DNA from: Acidobacteriota bacterium
GTDB taxonomy: Bacteria > Acidobacteriota > Blastocatellia > Pyrinomonadales > Pyrinomonadaceae
NCBI GenBank assembly: GCA_020200155.1
Contig: JAIVJG010000013.1
Coordinates: 1-48,686 of the forward strand
Direction of reading: 5' to 3'
Length of the DNA: 48,686 bases
The notes beneath the pieces were generated by a model. The model was not told the DNA's origin. It saw nothing but the letters and a program-made list of their open reading frames with translations, and searched no databases. This document shows positions 11,479 through 20,292 of the stretch, piece by piece; the stretch's first letter is position 1, and each line of letters starts with the position of its first letter. The position numbers and the translations under genes were made by a program.

Positions 11479-11880
11479 ATGTTGTTGACGCCCCAGCCGG
11501 CTCTGAGTGTGTACCTTGTACCCCGCGCGACGGAGCAGAGCCGCGTCTTCGACCTGCTCGGCCAGATCAACTACAAAATCCTGCAAGGCAACTGCGTATA
11601 CCTGCGCGTGTGCGGGACGACTTACAAAGTTCTCTACGGCGTCTACTGGCAGAGCGTCTTTTCGGGCGTCCAGCACTGGGGGCTGAAATGCACGGTCATT
11701 GAAGACGGCATGTGGGCTGAAGAATATCCGGCGGCGATGAATGTTGACTTGCCGCTACGCTTCACGAAAGACGGCTGGATTGTCGAGGCCGAGACTTTCC
11801 AGTTCCTTCTTCACAGCGAATTCCCGGCCTTCCTCAACTGCCCTCTCGCTTACAGTGTGTCGGCGTCCGCGAATGTTTGA
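11479..11880 (+). CDS. conserved-looking small protein of unknown function encoded between response regulator and histidine kinase
   Basis: ORF with non-shadow composition (aromatics, Cys, balanced residues); open frame extends upstream to 11431; no family recognised. Confidence 0.6.
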   Translation: MLLTPQPALSVYLVPRATEQSRVFDLLGQINYKILQGNCVYLRVCGTTYKVLYGVYWQSVFSGVQHWGLKCTVIEDGMWAEEYPAAMNVDLPLRFTKDGWIVEAETFQFLLHSEFPAFLNCPLAYSVSASANV

Positions 11881-11897
11881 TCGTAGCTAAAAGCCGG

Positions 11898-13331
11898 ATG
11901 AGCGTTTCAAGCAAGAGCGAAGAGCTATATGATGGCGTCGTGCGTAGAGAGGCCGCAAACTCGAAGGCTCGGCCCGCCGTCAAAGCTTCCGTCGCCGTGC
12001 AGGCACGCCGCGAACGGTTCAGCCACGGCACGCGGGTCACGTTGATGGCGCTCGCCGCGGGGTTCCCCGGCGTGCTGGTCTCGCTCGTCCTGTTGCTCGG
12101 CGGGGATTACACGCCCAAAGTTCAGTGGACGCTCGGCGCGTTGATCCTCTGCTGCTGGCTGGCCTTCGCACTGGCGATGCGCGAGCGCGTGGTGCGCCCC
12201 CTGCAAACGCTCTCGAACCTGCTCGCGGCGTTGCGCGAGGGCGACTATTCGATTCGTGCGCGCGGCGCGAACCACTACGATGCGTTGGGCGAAGTGTTGT
12301 TGGAAGTCAATGCGCTCGGCGAGACTCTGCGTGAGCAGCGGCTCGGCGCGATGGAGGCGACGGCGCTGCTGCGCGCGGTGATGGAGGAGATTGACGTGGC
12401 GGTCTTCGCCTTCGACGGCGACGAGCGCCTGCGTCTGGTCAATCGTGCCGGCGAACGCCTGTTCGCGCAGCCCGCCGCGCGCCTGCTCGGACGACGCGCC
12501 GAAGAACTCGGCCTGCTCCAATCTTTGCGCGCGGACGGCAATGGCGAGCCGCGCACCACGCAGATGACCTTCCCCGGCGGCGCGGGCCGATGGAGCGTGA
12601 GCCGCAGCACGTTTCGACAGCGCGGCTCGCCGCACCGGTTGCTCGTGCTGACGGACTTGAGCCGCGCGCTTCGTGAAGAAGAGTTGAAGGCGTGGCAGCG
12701 CATCGTGCGTGTGCTCGGCCACGAGTTGAACAACTCGCTCGCGCCGATCAAGTCAATTGCCGGGAGTCTGGCGAGTCTCATCTCCAAACCGCAACGCCCG
12801 GACGACTGGCAGCAGGACGCGCAGCGCGGCCTCGACGTGATCGCGACGCGCGCCGAAGCCCTGAGCCGCTTCATGGCTTCTTACGCGCGCCTCGCGCGCC
12901 TGCCGCCGCCGCGTTTTCAGCCGGTGGATGTCGGCTCGCTGGTGCAGCGCGTGGCGAATCTGGAATCGCGCCTCAAGGTTGGTGTCGCAACCGGCCCTGC
13001 GGTCGTCGTGCAGGCCGACGGCGATCAGTTGGAACAACTCCTCATCAACCTTCTGCACAACGGCGTGGACGCATCGTTGGAGACGGGCGGCGGCGTCGAG
13101 GTCGGCTGGAATAAAAACGGCACGCAGTTGGACGTGTGGGTGAAAGACGAGGGGCCGGGCTTATCCGATACGGCGAATCTCTTCGTGCCGTTCTTCACGA
13201 CGAAGCCGGGCGGCACGGGCGTCGGCCTCGTGCTTAGCCGACAGATCGCGGAGGCGCACGGCGGCACGCTCACGCTTGAGAACCGGCAGACCGGACACGG
13301 CTGCACGGCCAGACTTCGTTTGCCGCTTTGA
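11898..13331 (+). CDS. membrane sensor histidine kinase (HAMP-PAS-HisKA-HATPase, NtrY/AtoS-like)
   Basis: Two TM segments, VLGHELNNSLAPIKSIAGSL H-box, NLLHNGVDASLE N-box, KDEGPGLSD G1 and GTGVGLVLSRQIAEAHGGTLTLENR G2. Confidence 0.93.
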   Translation: MSVSSKSEELYDGVVRREAANSKARPAVKASVAVQARRERFSHGTRVTLMALAAGFPGVLVSLVLLLGGDYTPKVQWTLGALILCCWLAFALAMRERVVRPLQTLSNLLAALREGDYSIRARGANHYDALGEVLLEVNALGETLREQRLGAMEATALLRAVMEEIDVAVFAFDGDERLRLVNRAGERLFAQPAARLLGRRAEELGLLQSLRADGNGEPRTTQMTFPGGAGRWSVSRSTFRQRGSPHRLLVLTDLSRALREEELKAWQRIVRVLGHELNNSLAPIKSIAGSLASLISKPQRPDDWQQDAQRGLDVIATRAEALSRFMASYARLARLPPPRFQPVDVGSLVQRVANLESRLKVGVATGPAVVVQADGDQLEQLLINLLHNGVDASLETGGGVEVGWNKNGTQLDVWVKDEGPGLSDTANLFVPFFTTKPGGTGVGLVLSRQIAEAHGGTLTLENRQTGHGCTARLRLPL

Positions 13332-13471
13332 ATCTCCGACACGCGGCAGCGCCCGCAGGCATTTCGATTTTGGGATTGCGCCATCCCACAAACGCGCAGC
13401 CAACGCGCCCTTCAATCCCCGTCGCCCGCCTGATACTAAACTTTTTCAGCACTTAACCCCGTCGAGTCCAC

Positions 13472-13487
13472 TGGCACGGCGCTTTCA
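13472..13487 (+). promoter_or_regulatory. candidate sigma54-like -24/-12 promoter upstream of ADOP gene
   Basis: tggcacggcgctttca: strong TGGCACG -24 match, but -12 reads TTTCA rather than TTGCA (GG-N10-TC instead of GC). Confidence 0.35.
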
Positions 13488-13560
13488 TTAGTTACCCCGG
13501 AAACTAAAGCTTCCGTCACGAACGGGGCGGGCGACCTTGAAGACATCTGGAGGAGACGAG

Positions 13561-16017
13561 ATGAGCACCTTGTGGCGAGACCTGCGTTACGGCATTCGCA
13601 TGTTGGGGAAGAGTCCGGGCTTTAGCGCCGTGGTGGTGTTTTCTCTGGCATTAGGGATCGGCGCGAACGTCTCGATCTTCACCATCGTCAACGCGCTGCT
13701 CCTGCGTCCGCTCGCCGCCGCGCGCCCGCAGGAGTTGGCCGCCGTCTATACGAGCGACTACAGCGGCCCGCTCTACGGCACTTCGTCTTACCCGGACTAC
13801 CTGGACTTCCGCGCACGCGCGCAATCCTTCGACGGCCTAGTGGCCTACGCGCCGCACTCCGTCGTGATGACGACGAACGGCGCGCAGCCGGAGCGTTTGC
13901 AGGGCGAGTACGTCAGCGGAAATTATTTCGACGTGTTCGGCGTGCGCGCGGCGCAGGGGCGCACCTTCAACGCGGAGGAAGACCGAGAGGCGGGCGCGCA
14001 TCCGGTCGTCGTCTTAAGCCAACGCTTCTGGCAGAAACGGTTCGACTCCGCGCCAGACCTGATCGGCAAGCAGATCGTCTTGAGCAACCAGAGCTTCACT
14101 GTCATCGGCGTCGCGCCGCCGCAGTGGAGAGGGATGGTGCGCGGCCTCGGCGTTGATTTCTGGATGCCGATGGCAATGGAGCCAATCATCAACCCCGGCT
14201 CCGAGATGCTCACGAGTCGCGGCTCGCGCGGGCTTTTCATCATGGGGCGTCTCCGGCCCGGCGTGACGCTTGAGCAGGCGCGTGCGGAGTTCAACGTCAT
14301 CGCCGGGCAGCAGCGAGAGGCTTACACGCAGCAGTGGTCGAACGTGCGAAACGAGGGGCGCACGATTACGCTCCTGCCGGAGAGCGAGACGCGCATTATG
14401 CCGCAGTTGCGCGGGGCTGTGCTGGGCTTCATGGGACTTTTGATGGCCGTCGTCGGGCTGGTGCTGGCGGTCGCCTGCGCCAACATCGCGGGGCTTTTGC
14501 TGGCACGCGCCACCTCGCGCCGCCGAGAGATTGCGATCCGCCTCGCGTTGGGCGCGAGCCGCGCGCGTCTGATGCGGCAACTGCTGACGGAGAGCCTGCT
14601 GCTCTCGCTCGTGGGCGGCGCGCTCGGCATACTGGTGGCGCTGTGGGCGACAGACCTGCTGTTGAAGTTCAGGCCGCCTTTCGGCGTGACGCTGGCGCTC
14701 GACCTCGGATTAGACGCGCGCGTGCTCGGCTTCACACTGCTTACGGCGATCATCACCGGCCTCGCCTTCGGACTCGCCCCGGCGGTGCAGGCGACGAAGC
14801 CGGAACTCGTGCCCGCGCTCAAGGACGAGGGCGCGGCGGGCGGCTATCGTCGCTCGCGTCTGCGGAGCCTGCTCGTCGTCGCGCAGGTGGCCGTCTCGTT
14901 GCTGCTCCTCATCGGGTCGGGTCTTTTCCTTCGCAGCCTGATGAACGCCAACGCGATTGACCCCGGCTTCAACCCGCAGAACATGCTGCTCGTGGACGTG
15001 GAACTGCGCGACTACAAGGAAGCGCAGGGCGTCAGCTTTTACCAGCAGCTCCTTGAGCGAGTCCGCGCGCTGCCCGGCGTGAGCGCGGCGAGTTGGTCGG
15101 GCGAGTTGCCGCTCCAACTTCAAGGCTCTCGACGCGGCGTCCGCTTCGAGGGCTACCAGCCGCAGCCCGGCGAGGACATGGAGGTCGCCTTCAGCTCGGC
15201 TGGCCCGGAGTATTTTCGGACGATGGGCATCACGCTCCTGCGCGGTCGCGACTTCAGCGAGCGAGACACGGCGGGCGCGCCCGGCGTCGTCGTCATCAAC
15301 GAGGCGCTCGCGCGCAGGTACTTCCCCGGTCAGGACGCGCTCGGCAGACACCTCAGCATCAGCGGCCCCAAAGGCCCGTTCCTCGAAATCGTCGGCATCG
15401 CGCGCGACGGCAAATACTGGACGCTCGGCGAAGAAGCCCGCCCGTTTATGACGTTCCCGCTGCTGCAAAACTACGAGGGCGCGGCGACGCTGATGATACG
15501 CACCGAAGGCGACCCGCAGAGCCTTGTCAGCCCTGTGCGCGGAGAGATTCGCACGCTCGATCAGAACGTCCTCGTTGACAGCGCCAAGACGATGACGGAG
15601 CACATGGGCCTCGCCCTCTTGCCTGCGCGCGTGGCGGGCAGCGTGCTCGGCGTCTTCGGTCTCGTCGCGCTCGTCCTCGCAAGCATCGGCATCTACGGCG
15701 TCGTCGCTTTCTACGTCGGCCAGCGCACACGCGAGTTCGGCATCCGCGTCGCGCTCGGCGCGCAAGCGGGCGACATCCTCGGACTGGTCTTAAAAGAAGG
15801 CATGTTGATTGTCGCCGTCGGCGTGGCGCTCGGACTCGCCGGGGCGTTCGCCGTCACGCGTCTGCTCTCAAGCTTTCTCTACGGCATCAGCCCCGGCGAC
15901 CCTCTGACTTTCACAAGCGTCTCGCTGCTGCTCGTCGGCGTCGCGTTGCTCGCCTGTCTCGTCCCCGCGCGCCGCGCGACGAAGGTTGATCCGATGGTGG
16001 CGCTCAGATACGAATAG
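13561..16017 (+). CDS. MacB/FtsX-like ADOP family permease
   Basis: [54 protein letters not shown] 13561 after ggaggagacgag. Confidence 0.93.
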   Translation: MSTLWRDLRYGIRMLGKSPGFSAVVVFSLALGIGANVSIFTIVNALLLRPLAAARPQELAAVYTSDYSGPLYGTSSYPDYLDFRARAQSFDGLVAYAPHSVVMTTNGAQPERLQGEYVSGNYFDVFGVRAAQGRTFNAEEDREAGAHPVVVLSQRFWQKRFDSAPDLIGKQIVLSNQSFTVIGVAPPQWRGMVRGLGVDFWMPMAMEPIINPGSEMLTSRGSRGLFIMGRLRPGVTLEQARAEFNVIAGQQREAYTQQWSNVRNEGRTITLLPESETRIMPQLRGAVLGFMGLLMAVVGLVLAVACANIAGLLLARATSRRREIAIRLALGASRARLMRQLLTESLLLSLVGGALGILVALWATDLLLKFRPPFGVTLALDLGLDARVLGFTLLTAIITGLAFGLAPAVQATKPELVPALKDEGAAGGYRRSRLRSLLVVAQVAVSLLLLIGSGLFLRSLMNANAIDPGFNPQNMLLVDVELRDYKEAQGVSFYQQLLERVRALPGVSAASWSGELPLQLQGSRRGVRFEGYQPQPGEDMEVAFSSAGPEYFRTMGITLLRGRDFSERDTAGAPGVVVINEALARRYFPGQDALGRHLSISGPKGPFLEIVGIARDGKYWTLGEEARPFMTFPLLQNYEGAATLMIRTEGDPQSLVSPVRGEIRTLDQNVLVDSAKTMTEHMGLALLPARVAGSVLGVFGLVALVLASIGIYGVVAFYVGQRTREFGIRVALGAQAGDILGLVLKEGMLIVAVGVALGLAGAFAVTRLLSSFLYGISPGDPLTFTSVSLLLVGVALLACLVPARRATKVDPMVALRYE

Positions 16018-16018
16018 G

Positions 16019-16094
16019 AGTGATAAGTGACAGGTGACTAGTGACAAGCAAGAACTTGTTTTAACTTGTCACCCGTCACTCGTTACTTGTCACT
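16019..16094. repeat. intergenic heptad-repeat hairpin D
   Basis: agtgataagtgacaggtgactagtgacaag (16019-16048) / cttgtcacccgtcactcgttacttgtcact (16065-16094), 24/30 matched. Confidence 0.85.
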
Positions 16095-16112
16095 GCTTTT
16101 GGAGATGATGTG

Positions 16113-18632
16113 ATGGGAACTATCTGGCAAGACTTGCGGTACGGATTTCGGATGCTGTGGAAGTCGCCGGGCTTCACGACGGTGGCGCTGTTGGCGCTGG
16201 CGCTGGGCATCGGTGCGAACACGGCGATCTTCTCGGTCGTCAACGCCGTGCTCTTGAGGCCGCTGCCTTACCGTGACCCTGAACGGCTCACGCTGGTGTG
16301 GTGGAGCGCGCCTAAACTCAGCCTCGATCAGTTCCCGGCCTCCGCGCCGGACTTTGTTGACTGGAAAACACGGAGCGGCGTCTTTGAACGCGTCGCGGCC
16401 TTCAAGGGGGCGAGCTTCAACCTGACGGGCGGGAACGAGCCGGAGCGCGTCCAGAGCGCCGCCGTCTCCGCCGATCTCTTCCCGATGCTCGGCGTCCAGC
16501 CGCGCCTCGGTCGCGCCTTCGCCGACGAAGAAGAGCAGCCCGGCCACGAGAAGGTCGCCCTTGTGAGCGACGGTCTGTGGCAGCGTCGCTTCGGCGCGAA
16601 CCCCGGCCTCGTCGGCCAGCAGGTCGCGCTCAATGGCGAGAGTTACACGGTCGTCGGCGTGCTGCCGCCCAACTTCAACTTCCCCGAAGGCGACACGAAG
16701 ATTGACCTGTGGGTTCCGCTCTCGTTCGACCCCAAAGAGATGAGCCAGCGCGGTAGTCGTAGTTTGATCGTCGCGGCGAGCCTCAAGCCGGGCGTGACGC
16801 GTGAGCAGGCTGGAGTCGGGATGAACCTGCTCGCCAAGCGCATGGCCGAGGAGTACCCCGCGACGAACGCCGACTGGGGCATACAGGTTCAACCGCTCAC
16901 CGAAGCCATCACGGAAGATCAACGTCCCGCGCTCCTCATACTGTTCGCGGCGGTCGGCTTCGTGTTGGCTGTAGCGTGCGCCAACGTCGCCAACCTGCAC
17001 CTCGTGCGCGCGGCCACGCGGCACAAAGAGGTCGCCGTGCGTGTCGCGCTCGGCGCAAGCCGCCTGCGTCTCGTCAGGCAGTTTCTGACAGAGAGCGTCC
17101 TGCTCGCCGGCGTGGGCGGCGTGCTCGGCCTGCTGCTCGCCGTCTGGGGCGTGGACGCGCTCAAGGCCGTGCTCCCTTCGGACGTGCCGCGCCTCGAAGA
17201 GATCGGCGTTGACGCCTCTGCGCTCGGCTTTACGCTGCTCGTCTCGCTCAGTGTCGGCGTGCTCCTCGGCCTCGCGCCCGCGCTGCAAAGAACCAGACCG
17301 GACGTGGCGGAGGTGCTCAAGGAAGGAAGCCAGTCGGTCGCGGGCGGCCTGCGACGCAACCGTGTGCGCGCCGCGCTCGTCATCGCGGAGGTGGCGCTGG
17401 CACTGATGCTGCTAACGGGCGCGGGGCTGATGCTTCGCAGCTTCTGGCAATTGCGCGAAGTCAGTCTGGGCCTCGACCCGGAAAACGTCCTGACGATGAA
17501 GCTCACGCTGCCGGCGCAAAAATATGAGGACGCGAGCAGGCAGACGGCCTTCTCCGAACAGCTTCTCCAGCGCGTGATGACGATGTCTGGCGTCGCCTCC
17601 GCCGCCATCACGACCAGCCTCCCACTGTCCGACACTTCGATGACGGACTTCGTCGTCGAGGGCCATCTGCGGCAGGAAGATGTGGAGGATCAAATAGGGG
17701 CTTACAGCTCCATCAGCACAGACTATTTCCGCGCGTTGCGAATCCCCGTCATCAGGGGACGCGCCTTCAACGAGCAGGACACGGAGAAGTCCGCGCCCGT
17801 CGTTATCATCAGCGAGACGCTGGCCCGCGCGTATTTCGGCGACGAAGACCCCGTCGGCAGGCGCATCAAAACGGGCGACGGTGATGAGGAAGGCGGCGAG
17901 GCGAAGGCTGAGGGTAAGGGCGAGAATAAGGACAAGAACAATGCCGGGGATGAGGAACAGGAGCAAGGTAAGGGTGGTGCGGACGAACACCCGTGGATGA
18001 CCATCGTGGGCGTCGTCGGGGACGTGCATCGCTTCGGTTTGGACGAGAAACTCAAGCCGGAGATTTATTTCCCATACCGCCAGCAGCCGGGCACCGAGAT
18101 GGCGCTCGTCGTGCGCGCGGCTTCCAACCCGTCGGGCATGACCGCCGCCGTCCGCCGCGAGGTGCGTGCGGTTGATGCGGAGCAACCCGTCTACGACATC
18201 GAGACGATGAGCCAACTGCTCTCGGAGTCTATCGCCACGCGCCGCTTGTCGGTGGTGCTGCTCGCCGTCTTCGCGGCGTTGGCGCTCGTTTTGGCGGCGG
18301 TGGGGATTTACGGCGTCGTCTCTTACTCGGTGGCGCAGCGCACGCACGAGATCGGCGTGCGGATGGCGCTCGGCGCGCAAGGACGCGACGTGCTGCGGCT
18401 GGTCGTGGGGCAGGGAATGATTCTGGTGTGCGTCGGACTCCTGCTCGGCATTGGGGCGAGCCTCGCCGTCATGCACACGATGTCGAGCCTGCTCTTCGGC
18501 GTCTCGGCCACAGACCCGGCGACGTTCGCCTGCGTCTCCGTGCTGCTCGCCGTCATCGCGCTGCTCGCCTGCTATATCCCCGCGCGCCGCGCCGCGAAGG
18601 TTGATCCGATGGTGGCGCTCAGATACGAATAG
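16113..18632 (+). CDS. MacB/FtsX-like ADOP family permease with acidic low-complexity insert
   Basis: [53 protein letters not shown]; insert [39 protein letters not shown]. Confidence 0.93.
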   Translation: MGTIWQDLRYGFRMLWKSPGFTTVALLALALGIGANTAIFSVVNAVLLRPLPYRDPERLTLVWWSAPKLSLDQFPASAPDFVDWKTRSGVFERVAAFKGASFNLTGGNEPERVQSAAVSADLFPMLGVQPRLGRAFADEEEQPGHEKVALVSDGLWQRRFGANPGLVGQQVALNGESYTVVGVLPPNFNFPEGDTKIDLWVPLSFDPKEMSQRGSRSLIVAASLKPGVTREQAGVGMNLLAKRMAEEYPATNADWGIQVQPLTEAITEDQRPALLILFAAVGFVLAVACANVANLHLVRAATRHKEVAVRVALGASRLRLVRQFLTESVLLAGVGGVLGLLLAVWGVDALKAVLPSDVPRLEEIGVDASALGFTLLVSLSVGVLLGLAPALQRTRPDVAEVLKEGSQSVAGGLRRNRVRAALVIAEVALALMLLTGAGLMLRSFWQLREVSLGLDPENVLTMKLTLPAQKYEDASRQTAFSEQLLQRVMTMSGVASAAITTSLPLSDTSMTDFVVEGHLRQEDVEDQIGAYSSISTDYFRALRIPVIRGRAFNEQDTEKSAPVVIISETLARAYFGDEDPVGRRIKTGDGDEEGGEAKAEGKGENKDKNNAGDEEQEQGKGGADEHPWMTIVGVVGDVHRFGLDEKLKPEIYFPYRQQPGTEMALVVRAASNPSGMTAAVRREVRAVDAEQPVYDIETMSQLLSESIATRRLSVVLLAVFAALALVLAAVGIYGVVSYSVAQRTHEIGVRMALGAQGRDVLRLVVGQGMILVCVGLLLGIGASLAVMHTMSSLLFGVSATDPATFACVSVLLAVIALLACYIPARRAAKVDPMVALRYE

Positions 18633-18633
18633 G

Positions 18634-18709
18634 AATGATAAGTGATAAGCGATAAGTAATAAGAACAGACGAACAGCTTTTCTCTTATGCACTCATCACA
18701 CATCACCCG
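18634..18709. repeat. intergenic heptad-repeat hairpin E (degenerate)
   Basis: aatgataagtgataagcgataagtaataaga then tttctcttatgcactcatcacacatcaccc; weaker complementarity. Confidence 0.6.
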
Positions 18710-18718
18710 GAGAAAAAG

Positions 18719-19384
18719 ATGATCTCTTTGAGAAACGTGGAGAAGTTTTACGAGGCCGGCGCGACGAAGAATTACGTCCTGCGGCGTATCAATCTGGATG
18801 TGGCGGAGGGCGAGTTTATTTCCGTGATGGGGCCTTCGGGGTCTGGCAAGTCAACGCTGCTGCACGTCATAGGGATGCACGACACAGCGTGGGGCGGCGA
18901 GTATTTTTTAGACGGCCAGCCCGTGCATAAGCTGGGAAAGAAAGAGCGCGCGGAGTTGCGCAACAAAACCATCGGCTTCGTCTTTCAGAGCTACCACCTG
19001 CTCGACCACCTGACCGTCTACGAGAATCTCGAAATCCCTCTCTCTTACCGCGACACAGCCAAGCGCGAGCGGCAGAGCGTCGTCGCCGACGCGCTCGACC
19101 GCTTTCACATCGTCGGCAAAAAAGACCTCTACCCGACACAACTCTCCGGCGGGCAGCAGCAACTCGTCGGCGTCGCACGCGCCCTCATCGCCAGCCCGAA
19201 ACTGCTCCTCGCAGACGAGCCGACCGGCAATCTCCATTCGAGCCAGGGGAAAGAAATCATGGAACTGTTCAAGCGGCTCAACGACGAGGGCACGACCATC
19301 ATTCAGGTGACGCACTCGGAACAGAACGCGACCTACGGCAGCCGGATCGTCAAGCTGGAAGACGGCTGGATCGTCAACAACTAG
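18719..19384 (+). CDS. ABC transporter ATP-binding protein (LolD/MacB-type)
   Basis: Walker A GPSGSGKSTLL; signature LSGGQQQLVGVARAL; Walker B KLLLADEPTGNL; H-loop VTHSEQ. Confidence 0.95.
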   Translation: MISLRNVEKFYEAGATKNYVLRRINLDVAEGEFISVMGPSGSGKSTLLHVIGMHDTAWGGEYFLDGQPVHKLGKKERAELRNKTIGFVFQSYHLLDHLTVYENLEIPLSYRDTAKRERQSVVADALDRFHIVGKKDLYPTQLSGGQQQLVGVARALIASPKLLLADEPTGNLHSSQGKEIMELFKRLNDEGTTIIQVTHSEQNATYGSRIVKLEDGWIVNN

Positions 19385-19620
19385 ATCAGACCACGCGGCA
19401 TTTAGCCCGCTGGTTGCATGTCGCTATAGAGCAGGTGGTGGAAGTTAGTCCGTGCGCTTGACTGTCAGACCCACGTTCATCTATCGTGTGCGCAAGGTGC
19501 TGAGGGGTGCCTACGCCCGAGAGAGATATAATTTCACCCTCATTTTTCCCGGGGCTACACTGCGATCTCAAACGTGCTGCCAATCGTCGGGCTTAAGGCA
19601 GAAGACACGGAGGAGTACGC

Positions 19621-20196
19621 ATGAAGACCAGGGAATTCCCGCCACCTGTGCTTGCATACCGCATTGAAGCACGACGATTATTCAAACAACTGCGTTCCGA
19701 TTCGAGCGACGACGCCGTCCTGTCCGCCGCACGATTCCGCCAGATTCGTTCCTTCGCATCCAGAAGCGTTCAGCAGATTCTTGAGATTCGTGAACAGGTA
19801 AAACTCAAGCACGCGCTGGCCGTGATTGCCTTCGAGCACGGGCACACTTCGTGGCGAGCGCTCAAGGAATTCTCAGAGACAGTTGGACAGCCGCCGCTTC
19901 GTGCGTCAACTCCGGCACCGGGCCGTGAGATGTACGCGCGCGGGCTTGATGTCCTCCTGAATCGCTGGTTCGCCAGCTACGAGGACGCGCGTGCGTCGCT
20001 CGAACAGCACGGCGGATTCCTGCTTCCATTCGACCGGCAGTTCTTTATCTGCGAGCCGGAGGGAATCAGAATCCTGGGGTTGAATCCCGACGACCCGGAC
20101 TGGGAGCGTATCGGCTGGGACTGGGTAAAGCCTCTGGATCAGGAAGCGTGGCTGCGGCTCAAGCAGAAACGCGAGCAAGCCTCGCAGGGCCTATGA
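19621..20196 (+). CDS. hypothetical protein
   Basis: ORF with coding-like composition, ATG 19621 after gaggagtacgc; no family recognised with confidence. Confidence 0.6.
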   Translation: MKTREFPPPVLAYRIEARRLFKQLRSDSSDDAVLSAARFRQIRSFASRSVQQILEIREQVKLKHALAVIAFEHGHTSWRALKEFSETVGQPPLRASTPAPGREMYARGLDVLLNRWFASYEDARASLEQHGGFLLPFDRQFFICEPEGIRILGLNPDDPDWERIGWDWVKPLDQEAWLRLKQKREQASQGL

Positions 20197-20292
20197 CCGC
20201 GCGTCGTGTGAATGCTACGGCGTCCGTCAGGGCCGAGTCCGGCACGCTTCACGGATGTTGGATTGAACTCAGCCGGGGCGTTTGACGGAACT

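Noticed and set aside
19160-19185. Non-canonical ABC signature LSGGQQQLVGVARAL (L instead of R) suggesting inactive ATPase
   Set aside because: Core LSGGQ, Walker A, Walker B and H-loop are intact; this variant alone does not support loss of function.
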